From contig OU342630.1 in assembly GCA_910589415.1 (NCBI GenBank), positions 41,634,012 to 41,698,011 of the forward strand: 64,000 bases of DNA, written 5' to 3'. Below are positions 31,360 to 44,269 of this stretch, in pieces (the stretch's first letter is position 1; each line of letters opens with the position of its first letter). The position numbers were made by a program, and so were the translations under genes. This DNA is from Malachius bipustulatus. Lineage: Eukaryota; Arthropoda; Insecta; Coleoptera; Melyridae. The notes beneath the pieces were generated by a model. It ran no database searches. It saw nothing but the letters and a program-made list of their open reading frames with translations, and had not been told where the DNA came from.

Positions 31360-33208
31360 TAAAACGCTACCAACCGGTCACGAGGATTGTTTCAAACCAC
31401 AATAAAACTGGTTAAAGCGTTTTAGTTTGTGATGTCATTACTTTAACACAAAAATGCAATGTTTGAAACCAGAACGCAGCTGGTTTAACATGCTGCATCA
31501 GTAAAAAACGACCTTACTTACTTACCTAGAAGTTAAATCAATAATTATCTAAAGCGTTCTTTCTTGTTTAAAAACATTCTACTTGACATAATAATATGCC
31601 ATAACTAAAAGGCAGTCACTGATAATTATTGTTCTTTTTTCGATAAGGATATAAAATGACTTGCTTTGAAAATATAATATGGAAATAATTTCTCAAGAAC
31701 ATAAACAATCAAGTTGGAAAATTTGTAATTGTCTTAAAATCAAGGTATGTATATGTCGTTTTGATATATGTATTATGCCTTCCTTGCAAGTACTTCACAG
31801 CTCAGTGGAGCGCACAGTTTCCTGTTTTGACCCAGTGCCAAAGAGGGGCTTTTGTTTTCTCCCTTTTGTTATTTAAGAGGTTTGTCGATATCTCCAATGC
31901 TCCTCCAATCTCTTTTATTTTAATATTCTTGGTTAATATTGATCCGACTCTCTGTGAATTTCGTTAAAACCGAGGTCCCTGCTTTGTTTTTGACGCAATT
32001 TATCGAATCGCCAATTTGGATAACAAAGATCTGGCAAATGAATTTAGCAAAGCGGTTTATTCGTTATGTTCAGGAAAAGTTTTTCGAATCCTGAACCAGG
32101 CTAATAAGATTTATTTGTCTTTAAGTGAAGTATCAGAGGAGATTTATTTAACTTTTCTGCAGTTGGAATATTTGGTACTTGAAAGGTCAACAATCCGATA
32201 TAGCACTTTATAACTATCCATTGTTTTTTGTTGATGTTTTCTAAACTTAGTGAATTTTAAGTGGCATTAATTAAACAGTATATCATCTGCAAGGAAGATT
32301 AGGTATGCATTAAATTTCTTAAACTGTTACTTTAATCCGCCATATCCACATGTCACACTTTAACATAAATAACATGCTAAGCAATTATTAAATTTACCAG
32401 CAACAAGATATAATTTATATTCATTTATTTCTGCTAAAATATCTAACAAGTAACTATCTATTTTAGTATACATAAACTGTAGTCAACTTGGATTGTTTCT
32501 GTACATATAGCAAATAAGGGTTGACATTTAGTCCCATTCCATTACATAAGCCGCCGTTTCTCTTTCAATAGGGATACTTACTCGCTGCTTGAAGAAAAGT
32601 TTGGATCTAGGTTAACCCGAAATATATTGAATTTTACCACCTTGAACGTTTATAAAAGTTATAGCTTCTTCTTTCTATGGTCCAAATGTTTCCATGGCGA
32701 ATGGAATGAAAAGATAGTTTTGTTCAGTTAAACTTTTATACTTGTCGACGTTTTTCCGTGACACATAAATAGTTATTCAACTCGCTGCACCTGAAGATTT
32801 ATTTAAATAAGATGGGACAAGTTAGTCTTTCCAGATTGCATTCCGAAATAAGAATTTGGGTTTTCCAGGAAATAGTCGCCGTTCCGTCTACTCGTGCTTC
32901 ATCGTCTACATGCTTACGTCGTCAGCTAGTTCGAAGACTGCAGGTATTTTCAAGGATTCCAATGTACGTTATATGACGTTATTCATTTTGATGCTGACGG
33001 TTTTAAAATGAAGGTTTAAAGTGACGTTATAAAATAAACAATAGGTACCTATGTAAAATACTTCTCTTCTTAATTATAAGCTAGTCACAACAATAACTTC
33101 AAAAACGTGTAAGTACAATAATACATTTTACAGTAGACTGCTTACATGAACAAAATTTACATCCCTCAATTAATCAAACTATACATGACCACGTAGAAGC
33201 TATATAGT
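31360..33208. other. No gene recognised
   Basis: AT-rich. Short frames at 31679-31967 and 32016-32213 carry no known motif. Nothing else seen. Confidence 0.35.
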
Positions 33209-33209
33209 A

Positions 33210-33391
33210 TCGGGTGATTCACAAAATTTTTCATCGACTAGTGCCTTGGAAAAAATGAAGCATGTCTGCCAGTCTGTCAGATAAAATATTGGTAGGTTTG
33301 CTCAGGTGCAATGAGCTCAGACATGACTGCAATGATAGCTATCTCTCTCTTCCAAGGCACTAGTTGATGAAAAATTGTGTGGATCACACGA
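33210..33391. mobile_element. 182-bp MITE, TA flanks
   Basis: tcgggtgattcacaaaattt and, inverted, aaattgtgtggatcacacga, extended by catcgactagtgccttgga against tccaaggcactagttgatg. TA lies outside both ends. Confidence 0.8.
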
Positions 33392-33705
33392 TATAATTAT
33401 GATAAATCTTTAAAGAAACTTAAGTTTTAAGCTTAAGCACAAAGCTGACGAAAGCTTCTTTTCTTCCATCGGGAGATTTCCAAAATTATTTTCAAAGTGC
33501 AAAACCAATTTTATCAGTTTTATTATACTGGTGCACTTAAATAATAAAATGTACCTACCCAGACTAATCATCTCTTCTTCATAATTCTCAGATAATCGGA
33601 TATAAGTACAGATCGAAAGGACTATCTTATCGGATGATTTAGGAGTGAGAGGTTCTAGAAAGAGAACGAAAATCACCCCACGACCTAATCTGTTTTGGTA
33701 GATTA

Positions 33706-33856
33706 ATGCCCGTATTCACAAACGATAATTTCCTAAATAATTACGTAATTATTTAAATGAGTGAGATGGAGATATACAGTTTTTTTGCAATAGAATGAGA
33801 TGGAGATAATTGATTACGTAATTATTTTGGAAATTATCGTTTGTGAATACGGGCAT
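33706..33856. mobile_element. 151-bp MITE with atgcccgtattcacaaacg termini
   Basis: Perfect inverted ends atgcccgtattcacaaacga / tcgtttgtgaatacgggcat, with inner gataattt/aaattatc. A close relative is at 42146-42295. Confidence 0.85.
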
Positions 33857-34067
33857 CTGTGTAATAAATTTTGGTGTAATGAATTTTGTAAAATGTATTG
33901 AAATTTATAGGTACTTGACATTTATATTTTATTATGTTAGTGACAGTTAATTATTGCAACCGCAATAATAATTAACAAAAGCTAATTAACAAAATGGCAA
34001 ATTTTGATAGCCTAGTTGCTAATAAAACGCTTTCCAGCCAAAGTAGTGAAATTATTAATAACGTATA

Positions 34068-34310
34068 CACCGTGTTGCATAGGAAAGGAGACATAGGGAA
34101 TACGTGTAAAGAATATTTCAACAATACTTTGAGAATAAATGATATCCTTCAAAAATACAGTTCCCTTGGAATTTACTAGGTTACCTAGAATACTATACAG
34201 TTTCCTACGAAACTATGAGCTTTGAAACGAGTTTTTAAGGAGTGGCTTGGATCCTTAATAATATTCACTGTAGCGTTTTCCCTATGTTACCTTTCCTATG
34301 CAACACAGTG
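34068..34310. mobile_element. 243-bp MITE inside the transposase N-terminus, TA flanks
   Basis: CACCGTGTTGCATAGGAAAG at the left, CTTTCCTATGCAACACAGTG inverted at the right, TA on each side (34066-34067, 34311-34312). Removing it restores the NVY-KYF reading order. Confidence 0.85.
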
Positions 34311-34819
34311 TATAAATATTTTCTTGATGAATCTAAAAATAGTCGTCGGATTTTGCTAATTAATAAAAAACGGGTTGCTGCTGCAACTTTATGCACAGTT
34401 CAAATGATAGTAATAATGAAAACAAGAAAAATCGTCGATGGCCAAACTAATAAATTTAGTTTTCCTGGTAAAAAAAAAGAACTAAATTAGCAACAAAAAC
34501 CAACTTGAATGACTTTGATCATTAAGTATTTACTAACTGCGTCGAATTATACACCTTTTCATACAACCGAAAAAATAACTCCAACGGTCAAGAATCACTG
34601 CAAAATTTACCGAATATAACGAGTACAATGGATCAAGGGGACGTGAGAAAGGTTATCCATAGACTGGGCTTTCGATGGAGAAATACAAGATCTAATAGAA
34701 AAAGTTTGATGCAATAGCAAGAAATACGATATTTGCGTTTTCAGTTTCTAAGGAGGATGAGAAATTATAGAGCCGAAGGTAGAAATGTAATGTAGGTACC
34801 TACATGAATTAAACATAAT

Positions 34820-35100
34820 ATATGAATAAAAAATCAAAAAGTCAAATAAAAGACAAAATCACTAGGTTTTATGTTTCACTATATTAAACAATTAAGTCTT
34901 ACAGCTGTTTCGGACTCTCGTCCTTCTTCAGAGACAGTAAAAATATCAAAATCTTTTGATATCAAAATCTTTTGATATTTTTACTGTCTCTGAAGAAGGA
35001 CGAGAGTCCGAAACAGCTGTAAGACTTAATTGTTTAATATAGTGAAACATAAAACCTAGTGATTTTGTCTTTTATTTTACTTTTTGATTTTTTATGCATA
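34820..35100. mobile_element. ~280-bp near-perfect palindrome with hammerhead-like motifs
   Basis: Centre at 34960/34961 (gat|atc); arms of ~138 bp pair almost perfectly with no loop. Each arm contains CTGAAGA, a GGAC-GAGA-GTCC hairpin and GAAAC (plus strand 34990-35014, minus strand 34931-34907). It interrupts the transposase between its first Asp block and HAG block. Confidence 0.85.
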
Positions 35101-35611
35101 ATGTTTCACCGAGTGATAAGTGACGAATCAATTAATAATATTCTTCTCACGTTCATCAAAAAGTGTGTGGAGTGACGCCGGTGGAGACAGTTTGACACAA
35201 TCCGTCTCCAAATGACAACTGATGGTAATCATTCACGCCGGTAGAGAAACTGGTTTTATTCCTTTTGCTTACATGCGATCTAAGACGAAGTGTGGAGGCG
35301 ATCACGACGATATGAATTATTCTAACTACAAAAAATGGATGGCTCTGCTTCAAGAAAATTAGATGTGCAACAGTGGTTGCAACAAATGCAAATACCATTT
35401 GATAGGGATTTCCATAAAATAGAATTGTATAGCCTCATTTAGATCGAATAAACCAAATTTCAAGACCTACGAAATTAATTATATTATAATAATTAAAATT
35501 ATGGACAATTCTGGATGTTTTGCGACTTCCTCCTTACCACTCAGATCTCAATCCTATCGAGTTGGTTTAGAAATATCTACCAAAGTTTTGGAAATGCACA
35601 GAATTTATGTG

Positions 35612-35937
35612 ACGAGTTATTTTTTCGTTTGTATGAATATTTTATGATATGATTCGACGCAGTCATTGATTAGTCATTCAAAATTGTTTTTGTCGCTAAT
35701 TTAGTTTTCCTTTACCTGGAAAACTAAAATTATTAGTTTGGCAATCGATGATTTTTCTTGTTTCCACCGATATCCCGTTTTCCAACCCGTTTTTGTATTT
35801 GATTAATTGGCAAAATAGAACCACTATTTTAAGGTTCATCAAGAAAATAATTATATAACTTATAATTAATTTCACGGCATTATTGGCCGGAAAGCGTTTT
35901 AATAGCAACTTGACTATTAAAATTAACCATTTCAAAA
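35612..35937 (-). pseudogene. Inverted duplicate of the transposase N-terminal exon
   Basis: On minus this matches 33994-34590 without the MITE: start MVNFNSQVAIKTLSGQ, then YNYFLDEP-like and the FSFPGK block. The plus-strand gene thus ends against its own inverted N-terminus. It gives an empty-site comparison for the 34068 MITE. Confidence 0.75.
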
Positions 35938-36209
35938 GCTTTCACTACGTTTGTTATTACCCTTGGTTTTGTGAAGTAGTGTTCCAATGACGCAAGCTAG
36001 TCAAAACCAACCTAATTCTTCGTTGGTTTTTCTTACGAGTGCTGTATATTTAGTATGCTAGTTCTAGGTCAAGGGTGTAACGTATAACATCTTAAACTAT
36101 AATCAGTTTAATAAACTATTGCGAATCACTCTAACTATAAACTCTTTTAAACTACAAACTACCTACCTATAAGCTGCAAAATACGCAAGGTTTGTTCATA
36201 ATTATTATA

Positions 36210-36766
36210 CAGAGTGATCAGTAACTCGCGCATTCAGAGCATGCTGTGGTAAACTTTTCTTACTGCAGTGTTGTAAATTCTTTTTTTCCATATACATATA
36301 TGATCGTTTCTATAAAAATAAAAAAGGCATCACTGCACTGAACATGTGAATAAGTTCGGGCTAGATGGTATTTTTATTATTTTTATTTCCAAAGCAACGA
36401 AGGCATTTGAATATTTTATATTCAATTATAAGTTGAGTTTAGGCGGTTGCCAAACTTCAAATTTCGTTCAGATTTAGGTATGTTATCAATTTCCAACATT
36501 CTCAGTTCCTCTGTAAAGAAGTTTTGTGAAAAAAAATTGATGAATTATATGGTATCTGGTATCCGTTCCATACATTACAGTAACCTGAATTTTTCATTAA
36601 TTTTAATCACGGTAATTGAAAAAATTTTCTTTAAACTCGGATGAGGGAAACTCTGTAACTTGAAAACCAACCATTGGATTCAATTTATTTTTGTAGAATA
36701 TCCTTAATATTAATGGGCTCTATATCGCCCTGTATATTCGGAGTGCGCGAGTTACTGATCATCCTG
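36210..36766. mobile_element. 557-bp palindromic element, TA flanks
   Basis: CAGAGTGATCAGTAACTCGC and inverted ...cgcgagttactgatcatcctg next to TA on both sides. Only the ends pair well. Confidence 0.8.
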
Positions 36767-37059
36767 TATATATTATAAGAGATATTTTACAAAATTTATT
36801 ATGCCCTAATCAGATATAAAGAGTGATTTTTGTTTACCGAAAAATAGCTTCTTTCGGAATTATTGTAAAAATCGTAAAACGGCTTTAACTTGATGGTCTT
36901 AAGTCTCAACGCTCAAAATCATATCTTAAGTTTTTGAATACCTTTTTTTCCAATAAATAAATGTTTAATAAATGGATAAAGGATGTAGATTTTTTTTTAA
37001 TTTAATTTTTTTAATTCTTCTAACAGTATGCATGTATTGCAAGTTTCCCCAACTACTAC

Positions 37060-37404
37060 AGAGTTCCACGGGGAATCTGTGCGTAGGTACTTGGAGGGAA
37101 AGGACGTTGTGGAAAGTAATGCGTCTGCAGCCGTCTTTTTATTGGGAACTTGCCGATATTTATCTGGTGTCACGAAGGAAAACTGCAGAAAGCCTGCGCT
37201 AGTAGTGCCAATTCGAAAATACCTCGAGTCTCCCGGTCACGTTAGACGCCTAAATAATTATAATAATTATTATTCAAGACTCAGAGACAGAGAGCCAGCC
37301 GTTGCGAGAAGCGCTCACCCATCCAACCACTAACCAGCCGAGACGTTGCTGTACCCGCACCGGCGACCAACCACGCAGGCATCCAACTTCACTGCTACCG
37401 TGAT
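37060..37404 (+). other. GC-rich island, possible exon
   Basis: About half G+C amid very AT-rich DNA. A pyrimidine tract and ctactacag precede it, and the 37028-37333 frame (…NASAAVFLLGTCRYLSGVTK…) is open across most of it. I do not recognise the protein. It ends with accgtgatg followed by a donor-like gtattt. It could be a 5' non-coding exon or promoter of a nearby gene rather than coding. Confidence 0.3.
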
Positions 37405-38627
37405 GGTATTTCAATTTCAATTTTTTTTGTGACAACTACTAATTTGGTTATTGTAATGGACAATGAAAAATTCAAATTATTCCTTTACAAAAATCAACTG
37501 TAAAAAATTTTTGAAAATAAATTTATTTTAAATGTATCAAAAAATAAAAGCCAGTCTTGCATTAAAATCATTGAAAGTATAGTAATGTGACATTGATATA
37601 ATATTATCAATTTTGTCTCTGATAAATAACAGTGATTGTCGATGAATTGGTGGGTATAAATGGTCAACTTTAACTTTAATCTTGAGATTGTATGAATAAG
37701 AATTTTTAAGTAAATTTTAAATAGAGTTCTGACGACACTGGTATGCTTACCCGCTGTTACCCGAAACCGTAACAAATCTAAAAGACGACTCTCGAGTGAA
37801 AGTCGTTCAGAACATGCTTCCAGTGACAACAAATTATTACTGCACATCATATCCTGGCCCAAGATAAATTCTGTCAGCTGCATAAGTCCCAGTTTTATTT
37901 GAATAATATATTTCGTATTCTGAAATGATGTACATTTAAAAGAGTTAGTGTCTCTCCTAAAACGTATTCCTCCTAAATGTCTCACTAAATATTATGATAT
38001 ACCGCAAAATGCATTGTTGCTACTTCCAGATAAGTTTTCTAAAAAGCATCGTCAACTGATTTGCTATAAGTAGCATAATTTCATAATGAGTTATGGGACA
38101 GGCAGTGCAGTAAATTATTTTTATCCATACGAAAAACTTTGATCATAAATTTTTCATAAAACAGCGCCATAATTATTAAGATCAGGTAAAATTTCAAAAT
38201 AAAAAGAAATTGTTAAATTTTTTTTAATTGGTTAAATTTCAGTGGATGCGATTCTCTTCAAAATACGTAGGTAATGAAAAATCTCATATGCCATATGCGA
38301 ATAATAACGAAGACAAATATTTTGCCGACTTTTAGTTGACAGATCGTTTTTAACTTTGGCTACTTACTATCGGAGTCAAATAAAATGATCATTGTTGATA
38401 AGAAGATTTCTATTTGCGAACAGAGTATTCACGTTTATACGGAATTTGAAGATTAATTGTATTATTAAAAGGGTAAAGGTATTGAGGGAAGGGATTATGT
38501 TCCACAAGCAGCTTGGCTTCAAGGACCTTTTCGCTGGCCAACAAGGACCCACTGGCCAATATACCACCCTATAGGATTGCATTTTATATTTACTATGTCA
38601 TTTAGAATATTTTTTCTGAAATATAGT
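37405..38627. other. No gene recognised
   Basis: AT-rich. The frame at 37494-37985 (minus) is long for the region but has no known motif and a biased Leu/Ile composition typical of chance. Confidence 0.35.
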
Positions 38628-38702
38628 GGGGACCGAGCCAGGATAGAACCCACGATCTTTGGCTCCGTCGCCAGCGGTCTTCACCACTGCACCACGGAGT
38701 CA
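38628..38702 (-). repeat. tRNA-like sequence, probably a SINE head
   Basis: On minus: TGGTGCAGTGGTGAAGACC (A-box-like) and GGGTTCTATCC (B-box-like), 30-odd bases apart, with a CCG-loop-CGG anticodon-like arm. The acceptor stem does not close, so it is not a functional tRNA. Confidence 0.5.
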
Positions 38703-38929
38703 CAAATAACGGTCCCATGCAGTATTAATTTGTTGATTTTAAATTTCCATGAAAATTGATTTTGATTATCCTTCTCAAAATCCTGATTTGAATCATCCAT
38801 GATGCTTAAATCTGGTGAATAATGGAAAATGAATTTTCTCGGGATGTCCTCCAGAAACGGAAATAGATTTTTTCCTTTAAAAAGGAGGGTCTTAATTAGG
38901 TATGTAAGACGAAGCCCTAGTGAGGGGAT

Positions 38930-39440
38930 ATCATTTGCAGACCAGAACCACCCCCAACTTCTGGATCCTTATAACTAAAAAAAATCAGAGTTCCCATTAA
39001 AAATGTCAAAGTCACCCCCACCCCCTGCCTAAAGATTGGGGTTGGTGCAGGTCTGCGAATGATATTCCCCTCAAAACCAAACAACTTCTGCCCCCTACAA
39101 TTTTTCTTCCAAGCAATTGTCGGGTCATGAAAAATTAATCAAAGTCTCGATAAAGCCGTTTTTGTCTTGCATGTTTAGGGGATGGCGAATTTGAAAAAAA
39201 AAAAATCATACAAAAGGTTTTGCCACCACGCTGAATCTGAATGTGCACTAAAAAATGAGGTTTCCTATTTAAATAGTCAAACTCACCGCGACCCCTGTGC
39301 AGGGGGTGAGGATGGGTGTGGCTCTTGTGTGCAAACGATGTCCCCTCAAAACCAAACAACTTTTGACCAAAACTTATTCGGAGAATGTTGCCCCTCTCCA
39401 ATAATTCCGAAAATAGATTAAAACGGATCACCCAGTATAG
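38930..39440. repeat. Diverged direct duplication within an old element
   Basis: Each half has a stretch like gatatt/gatgt-cccctcaaaaccaaaca, cccc-ccctg and a tttcc/ttccc-att block (38930-39110 and 39215-39400). It ends with ggatcacccagtatag, like worn CACCCTGTA termini. Confidence 0.45.
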
Positions 39441-39444
39441 GTTC

Positions 39445-40486
39445 TTATGTTTCCTGTTCATAGTAGTGACAGTTTTGTTCTCCTCGACCTCTTCCTTCCT
39501 TGATGGCTCCTATTGTCTTAACATAAGAACGTGAAATTTGTCGAATTGGAAGATCCGTTCGCTTGGTTCAGTGCTATAGAAGTTGTTAACAATAATGGAA
39601 TAAATTCATGGAAGGTTTTTGTTCTTTCATTAATCTAGCCCCTTACTATTGATGAACTTTGCAAACAACTTTCCCGGATAATGCTAAGGGAAAGTCAAAT
39701 TCATAACAAAGCGTGAAGCATAGCCGCAGATCGAGGCACTCGCAATTAATATCTTGGTAGCAAGTAGTATTATTTATGGAAAGATTTTAAAGTAAGTACT
39801 TCATATCTTCGTTAGGTACAAATTTTAACGAAACTATTTACATTTAGGTAGGTAGATATGACCGATATTTAATAGATTTTTTGAGTTCCCTATATGAATG
39901 AAATGTGCTTGACTACATTCAGGTTCGTGAAGAATCTATCAAAACATAATCAAAAACGTTTACTTGATTATTTGTAACAAAATAATGAAATTATGGTTGA
40001 TTAATATACTTCCGTTTTACTTGATAGGGGCGTGTCTGTAAAATACAGTTTTGAGACAATTTTAATTTGAGATTCCTCAATATGCCATTCTTAACGTTCG
40101 GGACAGCGGATCGATTTTCATAGCATGTCAATGCTTTATCGCAAGTTTTATTATACAGGTGTTTCATTAATCAGTGCAGAAAATTCAGCTGGGAGATTCC
40201 TTGCTGAATTTTAAAGGGAGTTTGTCATAGAAAAATTTCTTAAAGCCTCCCCTAAGAAGTTACATCCCCTTAAAGTAGGGTAAAAAATTCACATTTATCG
40301 ATTTTTTTCTCAAATGGCTTGAAATAAAAAAAGACGGTTCGGTATTCGAATACTACTACCAGGAAGCCTCCATAATTACATAATTTTATCCACCCTTGTT
40401 CTCTGCAAGGGTGTGACCCTTGCAGATAACCCTAAAAGTTTTTTTTCCAGAACTGTTTTCCTAATTGTTTTTTTTATTCATTAAAT
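39445..40486. other. No gene; one-sided repeat end near 40155
   Basis: atacaggtgtttcattaatc near 40155 looks like the left end of a CAGGG-type element whose partner is lost or lies beyond 40874. Nothing else recognised. Confidence 0.35.
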
Positions 40487-40874
40487 TCACACTTTGGAGG
40501 GCCAGTTCAATTGAAAAAAGTTTGCCTGTTAAAAATTTCACGCAAACTCAATACCACTGAAGAAATAAAATAAGGGCATGTATTCAAGAAACTGGTGCCC
40601 ATTTTGAGCACTGTCTTAAACAAAATATTGTTAATTTAGTTATATATGATTTGTTTATTGTTCATTATTTTTTTTTGTGTTATTGAATGTTTATTTATTT
40701 CTATAAATATTTTACACATTTTGCATATTTACATATTTTTATAAATATGTATGTAAAATCACAATTATTTATAATTTATGTAAGTCCGCTTATTTTATTT
40801 CTTTAGTGGAAAAGTTTCCGTGAAATTTTTTTGAGACAATTTTTTTCAATTCAACTAGTCCTCCAAAGTGAAGA
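40487..40874. repeat. Inverted repeat
   Basis: tcacactttggagggccagt pairs with actagtcctccaaagtga, and ccactgaagaaataaaataa with ttattttatttctttagtgg. The middle is AT-rich spacer. Confidence 0.65.
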
Positions 40875-41330
40875 TGACAACGAAACAATATTTGTCATTT
40901 GTCAACCGTTAGTTTTTTACCTAATTTATTACCTACTGACAGTTGCGACTCTGCTATATTTGTATGCTTAGGTTACTTGTTTGAATTATGACGATTGCGA
41001 ATTTTTGTTTACAAATTAGGTTATAATTTTTTAACGAAAAAAGAATTTTTTTCCTTCACAACATTTGTTCAGAAAAATCAGGCATTTTTATACATACAGT
41101 CAAAAAGTCTCAATAAACATTGTTCCGCAAATTGACTGTTTAAAAGATACGGAGGATTTTTCCAATTATTTTAACATTTTACGTCATGTAGGAACAAGCG
41201 ATGGAAAGTGTAAACAAAACCAAAATAAAACAAGTTACCTAGATAGGATGTTCCCTCCTCCCATTTCCAAGCAGGCACGATATGTCAGCTAATTTGATAC
41301 TGGAATAAACATTCATAGCAATAATTTATA

Positions 41331-41458
41331 CAGGGTGTCCCGTATCGTTATGTTCAAAATTCTTGAGCATATAGTAGGCTTAATTTTGAGCCCAAAAAAC
41401 CCAAAAGTGACAGGTCTATCTTTATTCGTTACGAAGTTACAGGCCTAAGAAAATTATG
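41331..41458 (+). mobile_element. Solo arm of the CAGGGTGTCCCG palindrome family
   Basis: Nearly identical to the left arm at 9848-9975, preceded by TA. It stops where a poly(A)-like (AAAAT)n run begins; no right arm is found. Confidence 0.8.
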
Positions 41459-41630
41459 AAATAAAAATAAAAATAAAAATAAAAAGGCACGGTGGGTTAG
41501 GCTTGCGCCATAGGATACACCCCGGCCACCATAATGCATGCCAAAAATGAGTGCAGTGCCCCCCGGTGTGCATGAAGTAGGTTAAACCCCTACTAGGCGT
41601 TGCTTAGTAGGCAACGCCTAGTATGGGAAA
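41459..41630 (-). mobile_element. Short retroposon (SINE-like)
   Basis: On minus, a GC-rich body (ctaggcgttgcctactaagc, ccggggggcactgcactcat, ggtggccggggtgtatccta) ends in a (TTTTTA)n tail next to the broken palindrome arm. The 3' tail and body suggest a SINE or LINE end. Confidence 0.5.
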
Positions 41631-42145
41631 ATGACGCTTCAGTTTACTAATATGGAAAAATGTGCAAAATCCACTTAAAATGAACCTTACTCACTCCCAT
41701 TTAGGAACCTATTTTCAATTTTTTTCTGTCGGTTTTTGTTTTATTACAATACGGCTGAGACATCGAGTTTCGCTTACCCTGTACAATAATAAATTTGAAA
41801 ATATCAAGGGTTCTAGATACTACTCTTTGACTTATTGTTGATTCTGTGTTAAATTCACAGATTAATACTTCATTTCATTCTCCTTTATTATTTCTTTCTT
41901 CGCTGACTTTACTACATAATATACGTTAGCATTCTTTGGTGTAAACTTAATTCGGAGTAACGAATCGGTGGTACATGCCTGCAATTCCTTTGAAATGTGG
42001 CTGTTGTCTGTTAGCAGATAGCATGCGATATTCAAGATGCATCTGCCGTGTTTCTATCTCAGAATCCGTAAATGAAGTGCATGTGAGCATTTCCTAGTTT
42101 TAAAATTGAAGAGGGATTCCTATAAGTAGGTACCTAAAAAGGCTA

Positions 42146-42295
42146 TTGCCCGTATTCACAAACGATAATTACCAAATAATTACGTAATCAGTTATCTCCA
42201 TCTCATTCTATTGCCAAAAAACTGCATCTCTCCATCTCACTCATTTAATTAATTACGTAATTATTTCGGAAATTATCGTTTGTGAATACGGACAT
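42146..42295. mobile_element. 150-bp MITE, relative of 33706
   Basis: ttgcccgtattcacaaacga / tcgtttgtgaatacggacat inverted ends, with the same inner ataattacgtaat and gagatggagat words. Confidence 0.85.
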
Positions 42296-43211
42296 ATGTG
42301 TCTATTTCACTGTAAGTGAATATCAATGTGATGATTAACTACAGTGCTAATGATTCATTTCAATAAACATTAAATACCTAATATTTAAAGGGGGGAGTTT
42401 CACTTCTGAAGTTAATTTATTGAAAAACCGTATATTTGGAAATTGATACATATACGAGGACTGTTCAGATAATAACCGAACATTGTTAATTACGTACCAA
42501 CAGAAATATTTCGTGATATTCGATTCAAAGTTCAATCATTACAATGGACTGAAAGGTTCCCCAAGATCTAAAAAAAGCACCCCAGTCTCAATATCAGAGT
42601 GATGGTCACTGTTTGTCAACTTCAAATAAACCCATCAAATAAAATTCGTTACAGACCTTATAAAGGTGCCAAATTACGCTGTCCAGGAATTCTTCCAGAA
42701 ATGGAAATGCACCGCTGAGAAATTTATGTGAATAGGGCAGGGGAGTAGGTATACTTTGAAAGGGACAAGGATCAGTAATCCGTAAAATTAATAATAAAGT
42801 TTAAAAACGTAAAGTTTGGTTATTTTGTGTACAATCCTTGTATGAAAAAAGCTCCTCCTTGTAAGGAGGGCTTAATGTAAACATCGATTGCTCTTATTAA
42901 TGTATAACTATTGCACTCATCTTAGAGAAAGCGTTCGGCTAGTAAAGTCCTATATAATTGGCTACCTTATGTATTAAAATGTTTATAAGCAACCCGCAGT
43001 TTGAAATTCTATAAATACAACGACAGGGGAAATTAAATATAAAATCTGATTATTGCATTTTAATGGAGAAATAATTTAATCATTTATACAATTATAACAC
43101 ATTATAATTTATAAACTAATCAGATTTATTCATAGCTTTTGTCATCACAAAGCTTTTGATCTTTCATATTTTAACTCTGGTAATTAGGAAAAAGGGGAAA
43201 TATTGTACATA

Positions 43212-43928
43212 CAGGGTTAAAACTTGTAAGTTGGTCATAGGAATTTAACATGCAAATTCAGTTTTGTGCAAATAATATCTCCAGGCTTACCTCTAGAACA
43301 AAATGTGTTTGTTCTTTTGTTTTGTTCTAACTTTTGACAATAGTGAAATAAACTTAATTAAGTAGCTACGTTTGATTTTGAATAGATTAATATTAATGCA
43401 GAGATATAAAAATAAGAATCTGCATTCAGTGCATTTTATAGTGATGTGTGGTGCTATTCTTCTACTTAGCTTTCAATAAAATCTTGAAAGTAATTTAAAT
43501 TAAATTTGTCAAGTTTTACCTAAATGATATTATTATAGTTGGACCAGAGATATACCGAAACGACTTCTGTCATTTTATCAATTTTTTGATTATTGAAATA
43601 TTGTTGAAGTCATAAATTATGACAGTTTAACAATTAGATCATTTCGTTATATCTCTTGGTCGACAATGTATACGTAATTCAGTAATGACAACAATCCACA
43701 GACCTCAATAAAATGGCATATTAGAAAGTTAATGGGAATTTCTTTTTGATTTTTTCACGATATTACTGAAGTATTTTAACTCAATTTAGGCTCGTTAAAT
43801 ACAAATTGTTATCATCAAAAATTATTTCCTCTATAATGTTTCGCTAAATTTAAACCTGGAGATATTATTTGCACAAAACTGAATTTGGATGTAACACTCC
43901 TATGACCCACTTACAACTTTCTGGTCTG
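43212..43928. mobile_element. 717-bp inverted-repeat element, TA flanks
   Basis: CAGGGTTAAAACTTGTAAGT... ends inverted as acttacaactttctggtctg, both next to TA. The next ~50 bp also pair (gcaaataatatctccaggct / tttaaacctggagatattat), and the middle is unrelated. Confidence 0.8.
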
Positions 43929-44269
43929 TATAAACCTACGTTATTTGAGCTCTCTCGTTGTAAGAAATATATTTTGATTGAAGTGTAATGTTGGAAGATG
44001 GATGATAAATAAAACACTGGCTTGGACATAGTTTTCAGCTCCTTGAGGGCACTGAAAACTTTCCTTAGCAATCAATGACAGGGTGCTCGATTTGTTAATA
44101 AGTAAAATGGGTTAATTATTAGTTAATTCCAATATAAGTGTTGTGTAACTGTAAATACATTATTTGGGCTTGCCCGTAAATGTAAATACTTAAATAAAAA
44201 TAAATAAAAAATAAATAAATACTATTTAAAAATTCCACTGTATACTGCGATGAATAGTACCAATGTTAC

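Larger units (their letters stand above)
33994..35610 (+). pseudogene. Decayed DDE_3 transposase, split by two foldback insertions
   Basis: N-terminal MANFDSLVANKTLSSQSSEI then INNVY is cut by a MITE and resumes as KYFLDESKNSRRIL after it. Then come VIHRLGFRWRNTRSNRKSLM (~34655-34715), YLRFQFLRRMRNYRAEGR and a shifted YLHEL (expected YLDET) at ~34796. After the second foldback: MVIIHAGRETGFIPFAYM (~35222-35275), HDDMNYSNYKKWMALLQ (~35312) and LRLPPYHSDLNPIELV (~35522-35570). It is the same family as the 15498-16742 gene but much more decayed, with stops and frameshifts. Confidence 0.8.

Noticed and set aside
37494..37985. 163-residue minus-strand frame as a gene
   Set aside because: No motif, strongly Leu/Ile-biased, in very AT-rich DNA; no supporting splice or signal context.
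38628..38702. Functional tRNA gene
   Set aside because: A- and B-box-like words are present, but the acceptor stem does not pair; more likely a SINE head or pseudogene.
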